From Synchiropus splendidus (taxonomy: Eukaryota > Chordata > Actinopteri > Syngnathiformes > Callionymidae), in NCBI RefSeq assembly GCF_027744825.2, contig NC_071349.1, forward strand, positions 1,612,001 to 1,676,000: 64,000 bases of DNA, in the 5' to 3' direction. The notes under the pieces are model-generated. The model saw only the letters and a list, made by a program, of their open reading frames with translations, ran no database searches and was not told the origin of the DNA. The position numbers and the translations under genes were made by a program. Of this stretch, positions 38,508-51,200 are shown one piece after another (the stretch's first letter is position 1; every line of letters begins with the position of its first letter).

Positions 38508-39170
38508 ACCTTGTCTCAGGCTGAAGAATCGTTTTCTGCATTGTCCCATAACTTCTCAGGGAAGCTTCAGAACATGAAATGTTCACCTCCCTCTATAGCA
38601 GAAAGTGTCTTTCTAGTAGTTGCATATCAAATCTAAGCTGTCTGAAGTGTTTTTCCAAAGTTATCAACATTTTAATGTTTGGCGTTACAGAATCGACCGT
38701 ATCTCAGGATGAAAAATTGTTTTCTGCATTGTCCCAAAACTTTCCAGGGAAGCTTCAGAACATGAAATTTCGACCTAACACTATAGCAGAAAGGGTCTTT
38801 CTAGTAGTTGCACATCAAATGTAAGCGGTCTGAAGTGTATGTCAAAAGTTATCAACTTTTTTATATTTGACGTTCCTGAATCGACCTTATCACAGGCTGA
38901 AAACGCGTTTTACGCATTGTTCAATAACTTTGCATAAAGATTCAGAACATGAAATTTTCACCTCCCACTATAGCAGAAAGGGTCTTTCTAGTAGTTGCAG
39001 ATCAAATCTAAGCTGTCTGAAGTGATTTTCCAAAGTCATCAACATTTTTATGTTTGGCGTTCCGGAATCGACCTTATCTCAGGCTGAACACGCATTTTCT
39101 GCATTGTGCCATAACTTTTAAGGGGAGCTTCAGAACATTACATTTTAAACTTCCACTATAGCAGAAAGGG
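38508..39170 (+). repeat. 1,315-bp duplication, truncated second copy (about 3.5 monomers)
   Basis: The match to the first copy ends at about 39165, where the first copy reads AAAAGGTC and this one AAAGGGTC; the next monomers differ. A local difference is TTTTTCGAAAGTTATC near 37520 against TATGTCAAAAGTTATC near 38835. Confidence 0.85.
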
Positions 39171-42100
39171 TCTTTCTAGTAGTTGCACATCAAATCTAAG
39201 CTGTCTGAAGTGTTTTTCCAAAGTTATCAACATTTTTATGTTTGGCATTCCGGAATCGACCTTATGTCAGGCTGAAAACGCGTTTTCTGCATTGTGCCAT
39301 AACTTTGCAGGGAAGCCTCAGAACATGAAATTTTCACCTCCCACTATAGCAGAAAGGGTCTTTCTAGTAGTTGCACATCAAATCTAACCTGTCTGAAGTG
39401 TTTTTCCAAAGTTATCAACATTCTTATGTTTGGCGTTCCGGAATCAACCTTATCTCAGGCTGAAAACGCGTTTCCTGCATTGTGCCATAACATTGCAGGG
39501 AAGCTTCAGAACATGAAATTTTCATATCCCATTATAGCAGAAAGGGTCTTTCTAGTAGTTGCACATCAAATCTAAGCTGTCTGAAGTGTTTTTCCAAAGT
39601 TATAAACATTTTTATGTTTGGCATTACGGAATCGACCTTATCTCAGGCTGAATACGCGTTTTCTGCATTGTGCCATAACTTTGCAGGGAATCTTCAGAAC
39701 ATGAAATTTTCACATCCCACTATAGCAGAAAGGGTTTTTCTAGTACTTGTACATCAAATCCTAGCTGTCTGAAGTGTTTTTCCGAAGTTATGAACATTTT
39801 TATGTTTGGCGTTCCGGAATTGACCTTATGTGAGGCAGAAAACGCGTTTTCTGCATTGTGCCATAACTTTGCAGGGAAGCTTCAGAACATGAAATTTTCA
39901 CCTCCCACTATAGCAGAAAGGGTCTTTCTAATAGTTGCACATCAAATCTAAGCTGTCTGAAGTGTTTTTCCAAAGTTATCAACATTTTTATGTTAGGCGT
40001 TTCGGAACCCACCTTATCTCAGGCTGTAAACGCTTTTTTTGCATTGTGCCATAACTTTGGAGGGAAGCTTCAGAACACGAAATTTTAACCTCCCACTATA
40101 GCAGAAAGGGTCTTTCTAGTAGTTGCACATCAAATCTAACCTGTCTGAAGTGTTTTTCCAAAGTTATCAACATTCTTATGTTTGGCGTTCCGGAATCAAC
40201 CTTATCTCAGGCTGAAAACGCTTTTTTTGCATTGTGCCATAACTTTGGAGGGAAGCCTCAGAACATGAAATTTTAACCTCACACTATAGCAGAAAGGGTC
40301 TTTCTAGTAGTTGCACATCAAATCTAAGCTGTCTGAAGTGTTTTTCCAAAGTTATCATATTTCTATGTTTGGCGTTCCAGAATTGACCTTGTCTCATGCT
40401 GAAAACGTATTTTCTGCATTGTGCCATAACTTTGCAGGGAAGTTTCAGAACATGAACTTTTCTTATCCCATTATAGCAGAAAGGGTCTTTCTAGTAGTTG
40501 CACATCAAATCTAAGCTGTCTGAAGTGTTTTTCCAAAGTTATAAACATTTTTATGTTTGGCGTTCCGGAATCGACCTTATGTCAGGCTGAAAACGCGTTT
40601 TCTGCATTGTGCCATAACTTTGCAGGGAAGCCTCAGAACATGAAATTTTCACCTCCCACTATAGCAGAAAGGGTCTTTCTAATAGTTGTACATCAAATCT
40701 AAGCTGTTTGAAGTGTTTTTCCTAAGTAATCAACATTTTTAAGTTTGGCGTTCCGGAATCAACCTTATCTCAGGCTGAAAACGCATTTTACGCATTGTGC
40801 CATAACTTTGCAGGAAAGCTTCAGAACATTAAATTTTCACCTCCCACTATAGCAGAAAGGGTCTTTCTAGTACTTGTACATCAAATCTAAACTGTCTGAA
40901 GTGTTTTTCCGAAGTTATCAACATTTTTATGTTTGGCGTTCCGGAATTGACCTTATGTGAGGCTGAAAACGAGTTTTCTGCATTGTGACATAACTTTGCA
41001 GGGAAGCTTCAGAACATGAAATTTTCGCCTCCCACTATAGCAGAAATGGTCTTTCTAGTAGTTGCACATCAAATCTAAGCTGTCTGAAGTGTTTTTCAAA
41101 AGTTATCAACATTTTTATGTTTGGCGTTCCGGAATCGACCTTATCTCACGATGAACAATCGTTTTCTGCATTGTCCCATAACTTTGCAGGAAAGCGTCAG
41201 AACATGAAATTTTGACCTCCCACGATAGCAGAAATGGTCTTTCTAGTAGTTGCACATCAAATCTAAGCTGTCTGAAGTGTTTTTCAAAAGTTATCAACAT
41301 TTTTATGTTTGGCGTTCCGGAACCAACCTTATCTCAGGCTGAAAACGCGTTGTCTGCATTGTGCCATAACTTTGCATGAAAGCTTCCGAACATGAAATTT
41401 TCACCTCCCACTATAACAGAAAGGGTCTTCTTAGTAGTTGCGCATCAAATCTAAGCTGTCTGAATTGTTTTTCCAAAGTGATCAACATTTTTATGTTTGG
41501 CGTTCCGGAATCGACCTTATCTCAGGATGAAAAATCGTTTTCTGCATTGTCCCATAACTTTGCAGGAAAGCGTCAGAAAATGAAATTTTGACCTCTCACT
41601 ATAGCAGAAATGGTCTTTCTAGTAGTTGCACATCAAATCTAAGCTGTCTGAACTGTTTTTCGAAAGTTATCAACATTTTTATGTTTGGCGTTCCGGAATC
41701 GACCTTATCTCAGTCTGAAAACGCGTTTTACGCATTGTGCCATAACTTTGCATGAAAGCTTCCGAACATAAAATTTTAACCTCACACTATAGTAGAAAGG
41801 GTCTTTTTAGTAGTTGCGCACCAAATCTAAGCTGTCTGAAGTTTTTTTCCAAAGTTATCAACACTTTTATGTTTGGCGTTCCGGAATCGACCTTATCTCA
41901 GGCTCAAAATGCGTTTTCTGCATTGTGCCATAACTTTGCAGAGAAGCTTCTGAACATTAAATTTTAACCTCCCACTATAGCACAAAGGGTCTTTCCAGTA
42001 GTTGCACATCAAATCGAAGCTGTCTGAAGTGTTTTCCAAAGTTATCAACTTTTTTATGTTTGGCGTTCCGGAATCGACTTTATCTCAGGCTGAAAACGCG

Positions 42101-42889
42101 TTTTACGCATTGTGCCATAACTATGCAGGGAAGCTTCAGAACATGAAATTTTGACCTCCCACTATAGCAGAAATGGTCTTTCTAGTAGTTGCACATCAAA
42201 TCTAAGCTGTCTGAAGTGTTTTTCAAAAGTTATCAACATTTTTATGTTTGGTGTTCCGGAATCGACCTCATCTCAGGCTGAAAACGCGTTTTCTGCATTG
42301 TGCCTTTACTTTTCTGGGGAGCTTCAGAACATGGAATTTTCACCTCCCACTATTACAGAAAGGGTTTTTGTAGTCGTTGTACATCAAATCTAAGCTGTCT
42401 GAAGTGTTTTTCGAAAGTTATCAACCTTTTTATGTTTGGCGTTCCGGAATCGACCTTATCTCAGGCTGAAAACGCGTTTTACGCATTGTGCCATAACTTT
42501 GCAGGGAAGCTTCAGAACATGAAATTTTCACCTCGCACAATAGCAGAAAGGGTCTTTTTAGTAGTTGCGCACCAAATCTAAGCTGTCTGAAGTGTTTTTC
42601 CAAAGTGATCATCATTTTTATGTTTGGCGTTCGGGAATCGACCTTATCTCAGACTCAAAATGCGTTTTCTGCATTGTGCCATAACTTTGCAGAGAAGCTT
42701 CAGTACATGAAATTTTAACCTCCCACTATAGCAGAAAGGGTCTTTTTAGTGGTTGCCCAACAAACTAAGCTGTCTGAAGTGTTTTTCAAAAGATATCAAC
42801 ATTTTTATGTTTGGCGTTCCGGAATCGACCTTATCTCAGGATGAAAAATCGTTTTCTGCATTGTGCCATAACTTTGCAGGTAAGCTTCA
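39171..42889 (+). repeat. Mosaic satellite block upstream of domain C
   Basis: Full-length monomers with recurrent variants TTATAAACATTTTTATG, GATGAAAAATCGTTTTC with GCATTGTCCC, and GCATGAAAGCTTCCGAAC. The last two types also occur in domain C (near 47490 and 48265), so this block holds relatives of the monomers from which C was built. Nothing else is visible. Confidence 0.82.
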
Positions 42890-43379
42890 GAACATGAAAT
42901 TTTGACCTCCCACAATAGCAGAAAGGGTCTTTCTAGTAGTTGCACATCAAATCTAAGCTGTCTGAACTGTTTTTCGAAAGTTATCAACATTTTTATGTTT
43001 GGCGTTCCGGAATCGACCTTAACTCAGGCTGAAAACGCGTTTTACGCATTGTACCATAACTTTGCATGAAAGCTTCCGAACATGAAATTTTAACCTCACA
43101 CTATAGCAGAAAGGGTCTTTTTAGTAGTTGCGCACCAAATCTAAGCTGTCTGAAGTGTTTTTCCAAAAATCGTTTTCTGCATTGTGCCATAACTTTGCAG
43201 GAAAGCGTCAGAACATGAAATTTTGACCTCTCACTATAGCAGAAATGGTCTTTCTAGTAGTTGCACATCAAATCTAAGCTGTCTGAACTGTTTTTCGAAA
43301 GTTATCAACATTTTTATGTTTGGCGTTCCGGAATCGACCTTATCTCAGGCTGAAAACGCCTTGTCTGCATTGTGCCATT
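42890..43379 (+). repeat. Upstream shoulder of higher-order repeat C with two extra monomers
   Basis: Bases about 42890-43090 match the end of copy C1 (about 48090-48290) at an offset of 5,200 instead of 4,879. The 321-bp excess is one normal monomer plus the 133-bp monomer at 43143-43275. This arrangement implies either that the ancestral C unit was 5,200 bp and the later copies lost 321 bp, or that C1 gained it. Confidence 0.82.
43143..43275 (+). repeat. 133-bp deletion monomer (55 bp missing)
   Basis: Monomer starts at 43143 and 43276 are 133 bp apart. CCAAA (positions 21-25) is fused to AATCGTTTTCTGC (about position 80 onward), removing T-run 36-40, all of the first three CpGs and the TTCCGGAA palindrome. 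I see this junction only once in the window. Confidence 0.9.
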
Positions 43380-46300
43380 ACTTTGCATGAAAGCTTCCGA
43401 ACATGAAATTTTAACCTCCCACTGTTGCAGAAAGGGTCTTTTTAGTAGATGCGCATCAAATCTAAGCTGTCTGAAGTGTTTTTCCAAAGTTATCAACACT
43501 TTTATGTTTGGCGTTCCGGAATCGACCTTATCTCAGGCTCAAAATGCGTTTTCTGCATTGTGCTATAACTTTGCTGGGAATCTTCAGAACATGAAATTTT
43601 CACCTCCCACTATAGCAGAAAGGGTCTTTCTAGTAGTTGCACATCAAATCTAAGCTGTCTGAAGCGTTTTTCGAAAATTATCAACATTTTTATGTTTGGC
43701 GTTCCGGAACACACCTTATCTCAAACTGAAAACGCGTTTTCTGCATTGTGCCATTACTTTGCAGGGAAGCTTCGGAACATGAAATGTTCACCTCCCACTA
43801 TAGCAGAAAGGGTCTTTCGAGTAGTTGCACATCAAATCTAAGCTGTCTGAAGTGTTTTTCCAAAGTTATCAACATTTTTATGTATGGCGTTCCGGAATCG
43901 ACCTTATCTCAGGCTGAAAACGTGTTTTCTGCATTGTGCCATAACTTCTCAGGGAAGCTTCAGAACATGAAATGTTCAACTCCCGCTATCGCAGAAAGGG
44001 TCTTTCTAGTAATTGCACATCAAATCTAAGCTGTCTGAAGTGTTTTTCCAAAGATATCAACATTTTTGTGTTTGGCGTTCCGGAACCCACCTTATCTCAG
44101 GCTGAAAACGCGTTTTCTGCATTGTGCCATAACTTCTCAGGGAAGCTTCAGAACATGAAATGTTCACGTCCAACTATAGCAGAAAGGGTCTTTCTAGTAG
44201 TTGCACATCAAATCAAAGCTGTCTGAAGTGTTTTTCCAAAGTTATCAACATTTTAATGTTTGGCGTTCCGGAATCGACCTTATCTCAGCCTGAAAACGCG
44301 TTTTACGCATTGTGCCATAACTTCTCAGGGAAGCTTCAGAACATGAAATGTTCACCTCCCACTATAGCAGAAAGGGTCTTTCTAGTAGTTGCACATCAAA
44401 TCTAAGCATTCTTAAGTGTTTTTCCATAGTTATCAACATTTTTATGTTTGGCGTTCCCGAATCGACCTTATCTCAGGCTGAAAACGCATTTTCTGCATTG
44501 TGCCATAACTTTGTAAGGAAGCTTCAGAACATGAAATTTTCACCTCCCACTATAGCAGAAAGGGTCTTTCTAGTAGTTGCACATCAAATCTAAGCTGTCT
44601 GAAGTGTTTTTCGAAAGTTATCAACATTTTTATGTTTGGCGTTCCAGAATCGACCTTATCTCAGGCTGAAAACGCCTTGTCTGCATTGTGCCATAACTTT
44701 GCAGGGAAGCTTCAGAAAATGAAATGTTCACCTCCCACTATAGCAGAAAGGGTCTTTCTAGTAGTTGCACATCAAATCTAAGCTGTCTGAGGTGTTTTTC
44801 CAAAGTTATCAACATTTTTATGTTTGGCGTTCCAGAATCGACCTTATCTCAGGCTGAAAACACGTTTTACGCATTGTGCCATAACTTTTCAGGGAAGCTT
44901 CAGAACATCAAATTTTCACCTCCCACTATAGCAGAAAAGGTCTTTCTAGTAGTTGCACATCAAATCTAAGCTGTCTCAAGTGTTATTCCAAAGTGATCAA
45001 CCTTTTTACGTTTTGCGTTTCGGAACCCACCTAATCTCAGGCTGAAAACGCGTTTTCTGCATTGTGCCATAACTTCTCAGGGAAGCTTCAGAACATGAAA
45101 TTTTGACCTCCCACTATAGCAGAAAGGGTCTTTCTAGTAGTTGCATATCAAATCTAAGCTGTCTGATGTGTTTTTCCAAAGTTATCAACATTGTTATGTA
45201 TGGCGTTCCGGAATCGAACTTATGTCAGGCTGAAAACGCGTTTAACGCATTGTGCCCTAACTTTGCAGGGAACCTTTAGAACATCAAATTTTCACCTCCC
45301 ACTATAGCAGAAAAGGTCTTTCTAGTAGTTGCACATCAAATCTAAGCTGTCTCAAGTGTTATTCCAAAGTGATCAACCTTTTTACGTTTTGCGTTTCGGA
45401 ACCCACCTAATCTCAGGCTGAAAACGCGTTTTCTGCATTGTGCCATAACTTCTCAGGGAAGCTTCAGAACATGAAATGTTCACCTCCCACTATAGCAGAA
45501 AGGGTCTTTCTAGTAGTTACACATCAAATCGACGCTGTCTGAAGTGTTTTTCCAAAGTTATCAACATTTTTACGTTTGGCGTTCCGCAATCAACCTTATC
45601 TCAGGCTGAAAACGCATTTTCTGCATTGTGCCATAACTTTGCATGGAAGCTTCCGAACATGAAATTTTAACCTACCACTATAGCAGAAAGGGTCTTTCTA
45701 GTAGTTGCACATCAAATCTAAGCTGTCTGAAGTGTTTTTCCAAAGTTATCAACATTTTTATGTTTGGCGTTCCGGAATCAACCTTATCTCAGGCTGAAAA
45801 CGCATTTTCTGCATTGTGCCATAACTATGTAAGGAAGGTTCAGAACATGAAATTTTCACCTCCCACTATAGCAGAAAGGGTCTTTCTAGTAGTTGCACAT
45901 CAAATCTAAGCTGTCTGAACTGTTTTTCGAAAGTTATCAACATTTTTCTGTTTGGCGTACCAGAATCGACCTTATCTCAGGCTGAAAACGCCTTGTCTGC
46001 ATTGTGCCATAACTTTGCAGGGAAGCTTCAGAAAATGAAATGTTCACCTCCCACTATAGCAGAAAGGGTCTTTCTAGTAGTTGCACATCAAATCTAAGCT
46101 GTCTGAGGTGTTTTTCCAAAGTTATCAACATTTTTATGTTTGGCGTTCCAGAATCGACCTTATCTCAGGCTGAAAACGCGTTGTCTGCATTGTGCCATAA
46201 CTTTGCATGGAAGCTTCCGAACATGAAATTTTAACATACCACTATAGCAGAAAGGGTCTTTCTAGTAGTTGCACATCAAATCTAAGCTGTCTGATGTGTT

Positions 46301-48258
46301 TTTCCAAAGTTATCAACATTGTTATGTTTGGCGTACCGGAATCGACCTTATCTCAGGCTGAAAACGCATTTTCTGCATTGTGCCATAACTTCTCAGGGAA
46401 GCTTCAGAACATGAAATGTTCACCTCGCACGATAGCAGAAAGGGTCTTTCTCGTAGTTGCACATCAGATCTAAGCTGTCTGAAGTGTTTTTCCAAAGTGA
46501 TCAACATTTTTACGTTTGGCGTTTCGGAACCCACCTTATCTCAGGCTGAAATCGCGTTTTCTGCATTGTGCCATAACTTTGCAGGGAAGCTTCAGAAAAT
46601 CAAATTTTCACCTCCCACTAAAGCAGAAAGGATCTTTCTAGTAGTTGCACATCCAATCTAAGCTGTCTGAAGTGTTGTTCCAAAGTTATCAACATTTTTA
46701 CGCTTGGTGTTCCGGAACCCACCTTATTTCAGGCTGAAAACGCGTTTTCTGCATTGTGCCATAACTTCTCATGGAAGCTTCAGAACATGAAATGTTCACC
46801 TCCCACTATAGCAGAAAGGGTCTTTCTAGTAGTTGCACATCAAATCTAAGCTGTCTGAAGTGTTTTTCGAAAGTCATCAACATTTTTATGTTTGGCGTTC
46901 CAGAATCGACCTTATCTCAGGCTGAAAACGCGTTTTACGCATTATGCCATAACTTTGCAGGGAACCTTTAGAACATGAATTTTTCACCTCCCACTATAGC
47001 AGAAAGGGTCTTTCTCGTAGTTGCACATCAAATCTAAGCTGTCTGAAGTGTTATTCCAAAGTGATCAACATTTTTACGTTTTGCGTTTCGGAACCCACCT
47101 TATCTCAGGCTGAAAACGCGTTTTCTGCATTGTGCCATAACTTTGCAAGGAAGCTTCAGAACATGAAATTTTCACCTCCCACTATAGCAGAAAGGGTCTT
47201 TCTAGTAGTTGCACATCAGATCTAAGCTGTCCAAAGTGTTATTCGAAAGTTATCAACATTTTTATGTTTGGCGTTTCGGAACCCACCTTGTCTCAATCAT
47301 TTTCTGCATTGTCCCATAACTTCTCAGGGAAGCTTCAGAACATGAAATTTCGACCTCCCACTATAGCAGAAAGGGTCTTTCTAGTTGTTGCACATCATAT
47401 CTAAGCTGTCTGAAGTGTTTTTCCAAAGTTATCAACATTTTAATGTTTGGCGTTACAGAATCGACCGTATCTCAGGATGAAAAATTGTTTTCTGCATTGT
47501 CCCATAACTTTCCAGGGAAGCTTCAGAACATGAAATTTTGACCTAACACTATAGCAGAAAGGGTCTTTCTAGTAGTTGCACATCAAATCTAAGCTGTCTG
47601 ATCTGTTTTTCCAAAGTTATCAAAATTTTTTTGTTTGGCGTTCCGGAATCGACCTTATCTCAGGCTGAAAACGCGTTTTACGCATTGTGCCAAAACTTTG
47701 GAGGGAAGCTTCAGAAAATGAAATTTTCACCTCCCACTATAGCAGAAAGGGTCTTTCTAGTAGTTGCACATCAAATATAAGCTGTCTGAAGTGTTGAACC
47801 AAAGTTATCAAAATTTTTACGCTTGGTGTTCCGGAACCCACCTTATCTCAGGCTGAAAACGCGTTTTCTGTATTGTGCCATAACTTCTCAGGGAAGCTTC
47901 AGAACATGAAATGTTCAAGTCCCACTATTGCAGAAAGGGTCTTTCTAATAGTTGCACATCAAATCTAAGCTGTCGGAAATGTTTTTCAAGAGTTATCAAC
48001 ATTTTTAAGTTTGGCGTTCCGGAACCCACCTTATCTCAGGCTGAACTTGCGTCTTCTGCATTGTGCCATAACTTTGCAGGGAAGCTTCAAGACATGAAAT
48101 TTTGACCTCCCACAATAGCAGAAAGGGTCTTTCTAGTAGTTGCACATCAAATCTAAGCTGTCTGAACAGTTTTTCGAAAGTTATCAACATTTTTATGTTT
48201 GGCGTTCCGGAATCGACCTTAACTCAGGCTGAAAACGCGTTTTACGCATTGTACCATA
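43380..48258 (+). repeat. Higher-order repeat C, copy C1 (4,879 bp, 26 monomers)
   Basis: The sequence recurs 4,879 bp downstream throughout; 4,879 = 26 x 188 minus 9, the 9 coming from one 179-bp monomer. Characteristic monomer types carry AACTTCTCAGGG with GAAATGTTCACC, CATGGAAGCTTCCGAAC, GTGTTATTCCAAAGTGATC, and GTGTTGAACCAAAG. Internally there are smaller related blocks, for example 376 bp apart (GATCAACCTTTTTACG near 44996 and 45372) and 564 bp apart (CATGGAAGCTTCCG near 45643 and 46207). Private C1 bases include T at 46772, T at 46708 and A at 48008. Confidence 0.95.
47224..47402 (+). repeat. 179-bp deletion monomer in C1
   Basis: Monomer starts 47224 and 47403 are 179 bp apart. TTGTCTCA joins directly to ATCATTTTCTGC, losing nine bases. 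The undeleted relative, TTGTCTCAGGCTGAAGAATC, lies near 37196 and 38511, so the deletion is derived. It recurs at 52103-52281 and 56982-57160 in C2 and C3. Confidence 0.92.
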
Positions 48259-51200
48259 ACTTTGCATGAAAGCTTCCGAACATGAAATTTTAACCTCCCA
48301 CTGTTGCAGAAAGGGTCTTTTTAGTAGATGCGCATCAAATCTAAGCTGTCTGAAGTGTTTTTCCAAAGTTATCAACACTTTTATGTTTGGCGTTCCGGAA
48401 TCGACCTTATCTCAGGCTCAAAATGCGTTTTCTGCATTGTGCTATAACTTTGCTGGGAATCTTCAGAACATGAAATTTTCACCTCCCACTATAGCAGAAA
48501 GGGTCTTTCTAGTAGTTGCACATCAAATCTAAGCTGTCTGAAGCGTTTTTCGAAAATTATCAACATTTTTATGTTTGGCGTTCCGGAACACACCTTATCT
48601 CAAACTGAAAACGCGTTTTCTGCATTGTGCCATTACTTTGCAGGGAAGCTTCGGAACATGAAATGTTCACCTCCCACTATAGCAGAAAGGGTCTTTCGAG
48701 TAGTTGCACATCAAATCTAAGTTGTCTGAAGTGTTTTTCCAAAGTTATCAACATTTTTATGTATGGCGTTCCGGAATCGACCTTATCTCAGGCTGAAAAC
48801 GTGTTTTCTGCATTGTGCCATAACTTCTCAGGGAAGCTTCAGAACATGAAATGTTCAACTCCCGCTATCGCAGAAAGGGTCTTTCTAGTAATTGCACATC
48901 AAATCTAAGCTGTCTGAAGTGTTTTTCCAAAGATATCAACATTTTTGTGTTTGGCGTTCCGGAACCCACCTTATCTCAGGCTGAAAACGCGTTTTCTGCA
49001 TTGTGCCATAACTTCTCAGGGAAGCTTCAGAACATGAAATGTTCACGTCCAACTATAGCAGAAAGGGTCTTTCTAGTAGTTGCACATCAAATCAAAGCTG
49101 TCTGAAGTGTTTTTCCAAAGTTATCAACATTTTAATGTTTGGCGTTCCGGAATCGACCTTATCTCAGCCTGAAAACGCGTTTTACGCATTGTGCCATAAC
49201 TTCTCAGGGAAGCTTCAGAACATGAAATGTTCACCTCCCACTATAGCAGAAAGGGTCTTTCTAGTAGTTGCACATCAAATCTAAGCATTCTTAAGTGTTT
49301 TTCCATAGTTATCAACATTTTTATGTTTGGCGTTCCCGAATCGACCTTATCTCAGGCTGAAAACGCATTTTCTGCATTGTGCCATAACTTTGTAAGGAAG
49401 CTTCAGAACATGAAATTTTCACCTCCCACTATAGCAGAAAGGGTCTTTCTAGTAGTTGCACATCAAATCTAAGCTGTCTGAAGTGTTTTTCGAAAGTTAT
49501 CAACATTTTTATGTTTGGCGTTCCAGAATCGACCTTATCTCAGGCTGAAAACGCCTTGTCTGCATTGTGCCATAACTTTGCAGGGAAGCTTCAGAAAATG
49601 AAATGTTCACCTCCCACTATAGCAGAAAGGGTCTTTCTAGTAGTTGCACATCAAATCTAAGCTGTCTGAGGTGTTTTTCCAAAGTTATCAACATTTTTAT
49701 GTTTGGCGTTCCAGAATCGACCTTATCTCAGGCTGAAAACACGTTTTACGCATTGTGCCATAACTTTTCAGGGAAGCTTCAGAACATCAAATTTTCACCT
49801 CCCACTATAGCAGAAAAGGTCTTTCTAGTAGTTGCACATCAAATCTAAGCTGTCTCAAGTGTTATTCCAAAGTGATCAACCTTTTTACGTTTTGCGTTTC
49901 GGAACCCACCTAATCTCAGGCTGAAAACGCGTTTTCTGCATTGTGCCATAACTTCTCAGGGAAGCTTCAGAACATGAAATTTTGACCTCCCACTATAGCA
50001 GAAAGGGTCTTTCTAGTAGTTGCATATCAAATCTAAGCTGTCTGATGTGTTTTTCCAAAGTTATCAACATTGTTATGTATGGCGTTCCGGAATCGAACTT
50101 ATGTCAGGCTGAAAACGCGTTTAACGCATTGTGCCCTAACTTTGCAGGGAACCTTTAGAACATCAAATTTTCACCTCCCACTATAGCAGAAAAGGTCTTT
50201 CTAGTAGTTGCACATCAAATCTAAGCTGTCTCAAGTGTTATTCCAAAGTGATCAACCTTTTTACGTTTTGCGTTTCGGAACCCACCTAATCTCAGGCTGA
50301 AAACGCGTTTTCTGCATTGTGCCATAACTTCTCAGGGAAGCTTCAGAACATGAAATGTTCACCTCCCACTATAGCAGAAAGGGTCTTTCTAGTAGTTACA
50401 CATCAAATCGACGCTGTCTGAAGTGTTTTTCCAAAGTTATCAACATTTTTACGTTTGGCGTTCCGCAATCAACCTTATCTCAGGCTGAAAACGCATTTTC
50501 TGCATTGTGCCATAACTTTGCATGGAAGCTTCCGAACATGAAATTTTAACCTACCACTATAGCAGAAAGGGTCTTTCTAGTAGTTGCACATCAAATCTAA
50601 GCTGTCTGAAGTGTTTTTCCAAAGTTATCAACATTTTTATGTTTGGCGTTCCGGAATCAACCTTATCTCAGGCTGAAAACGCATTTTCTGCATTGTGCCA
50701 TAACTATGTAAGGAAGGTTCAGAACATGAAATTTTCACCTCCCACTATAGCAGAAAGGGTCTTTCTAGTAGTTGCACATCAAATCTAAGCTGTCTGAACT
50801 GTTTTTCGAAAGTTATCAACATTTTTCTGTTTGGCGTACCAGAATCGACCTTATCTCAGGCTGAAAACGCCTTGTCTGCATTGTGCCATAACTTTGCAGG
50901 GAAGCTTCAGAAAATGAAATGTTCACCTCCCACTATAGCAGAAAGGGTCTTTCTAGTAGTTGCACATCAAATCTAAGCTGTCTGAGGTGTTTTTCCAAAG
51001 TTATCAACATTTTTATGTTTGGCGTTCCAGAATCGACCTTATCTCAGGCTGAAAACGCGTTGTCTGCATTGTGCCATAACTTTGCATGGAAGCTTCCGAA
51101 CATGAAATTTTAACATACCACTATAGCAGAAAGGGTCTTTCTAGTAGTTGCACATCAAATCTAAGCTGTCTGATGTGTTTTTCCAAAGTTATCAACATTG

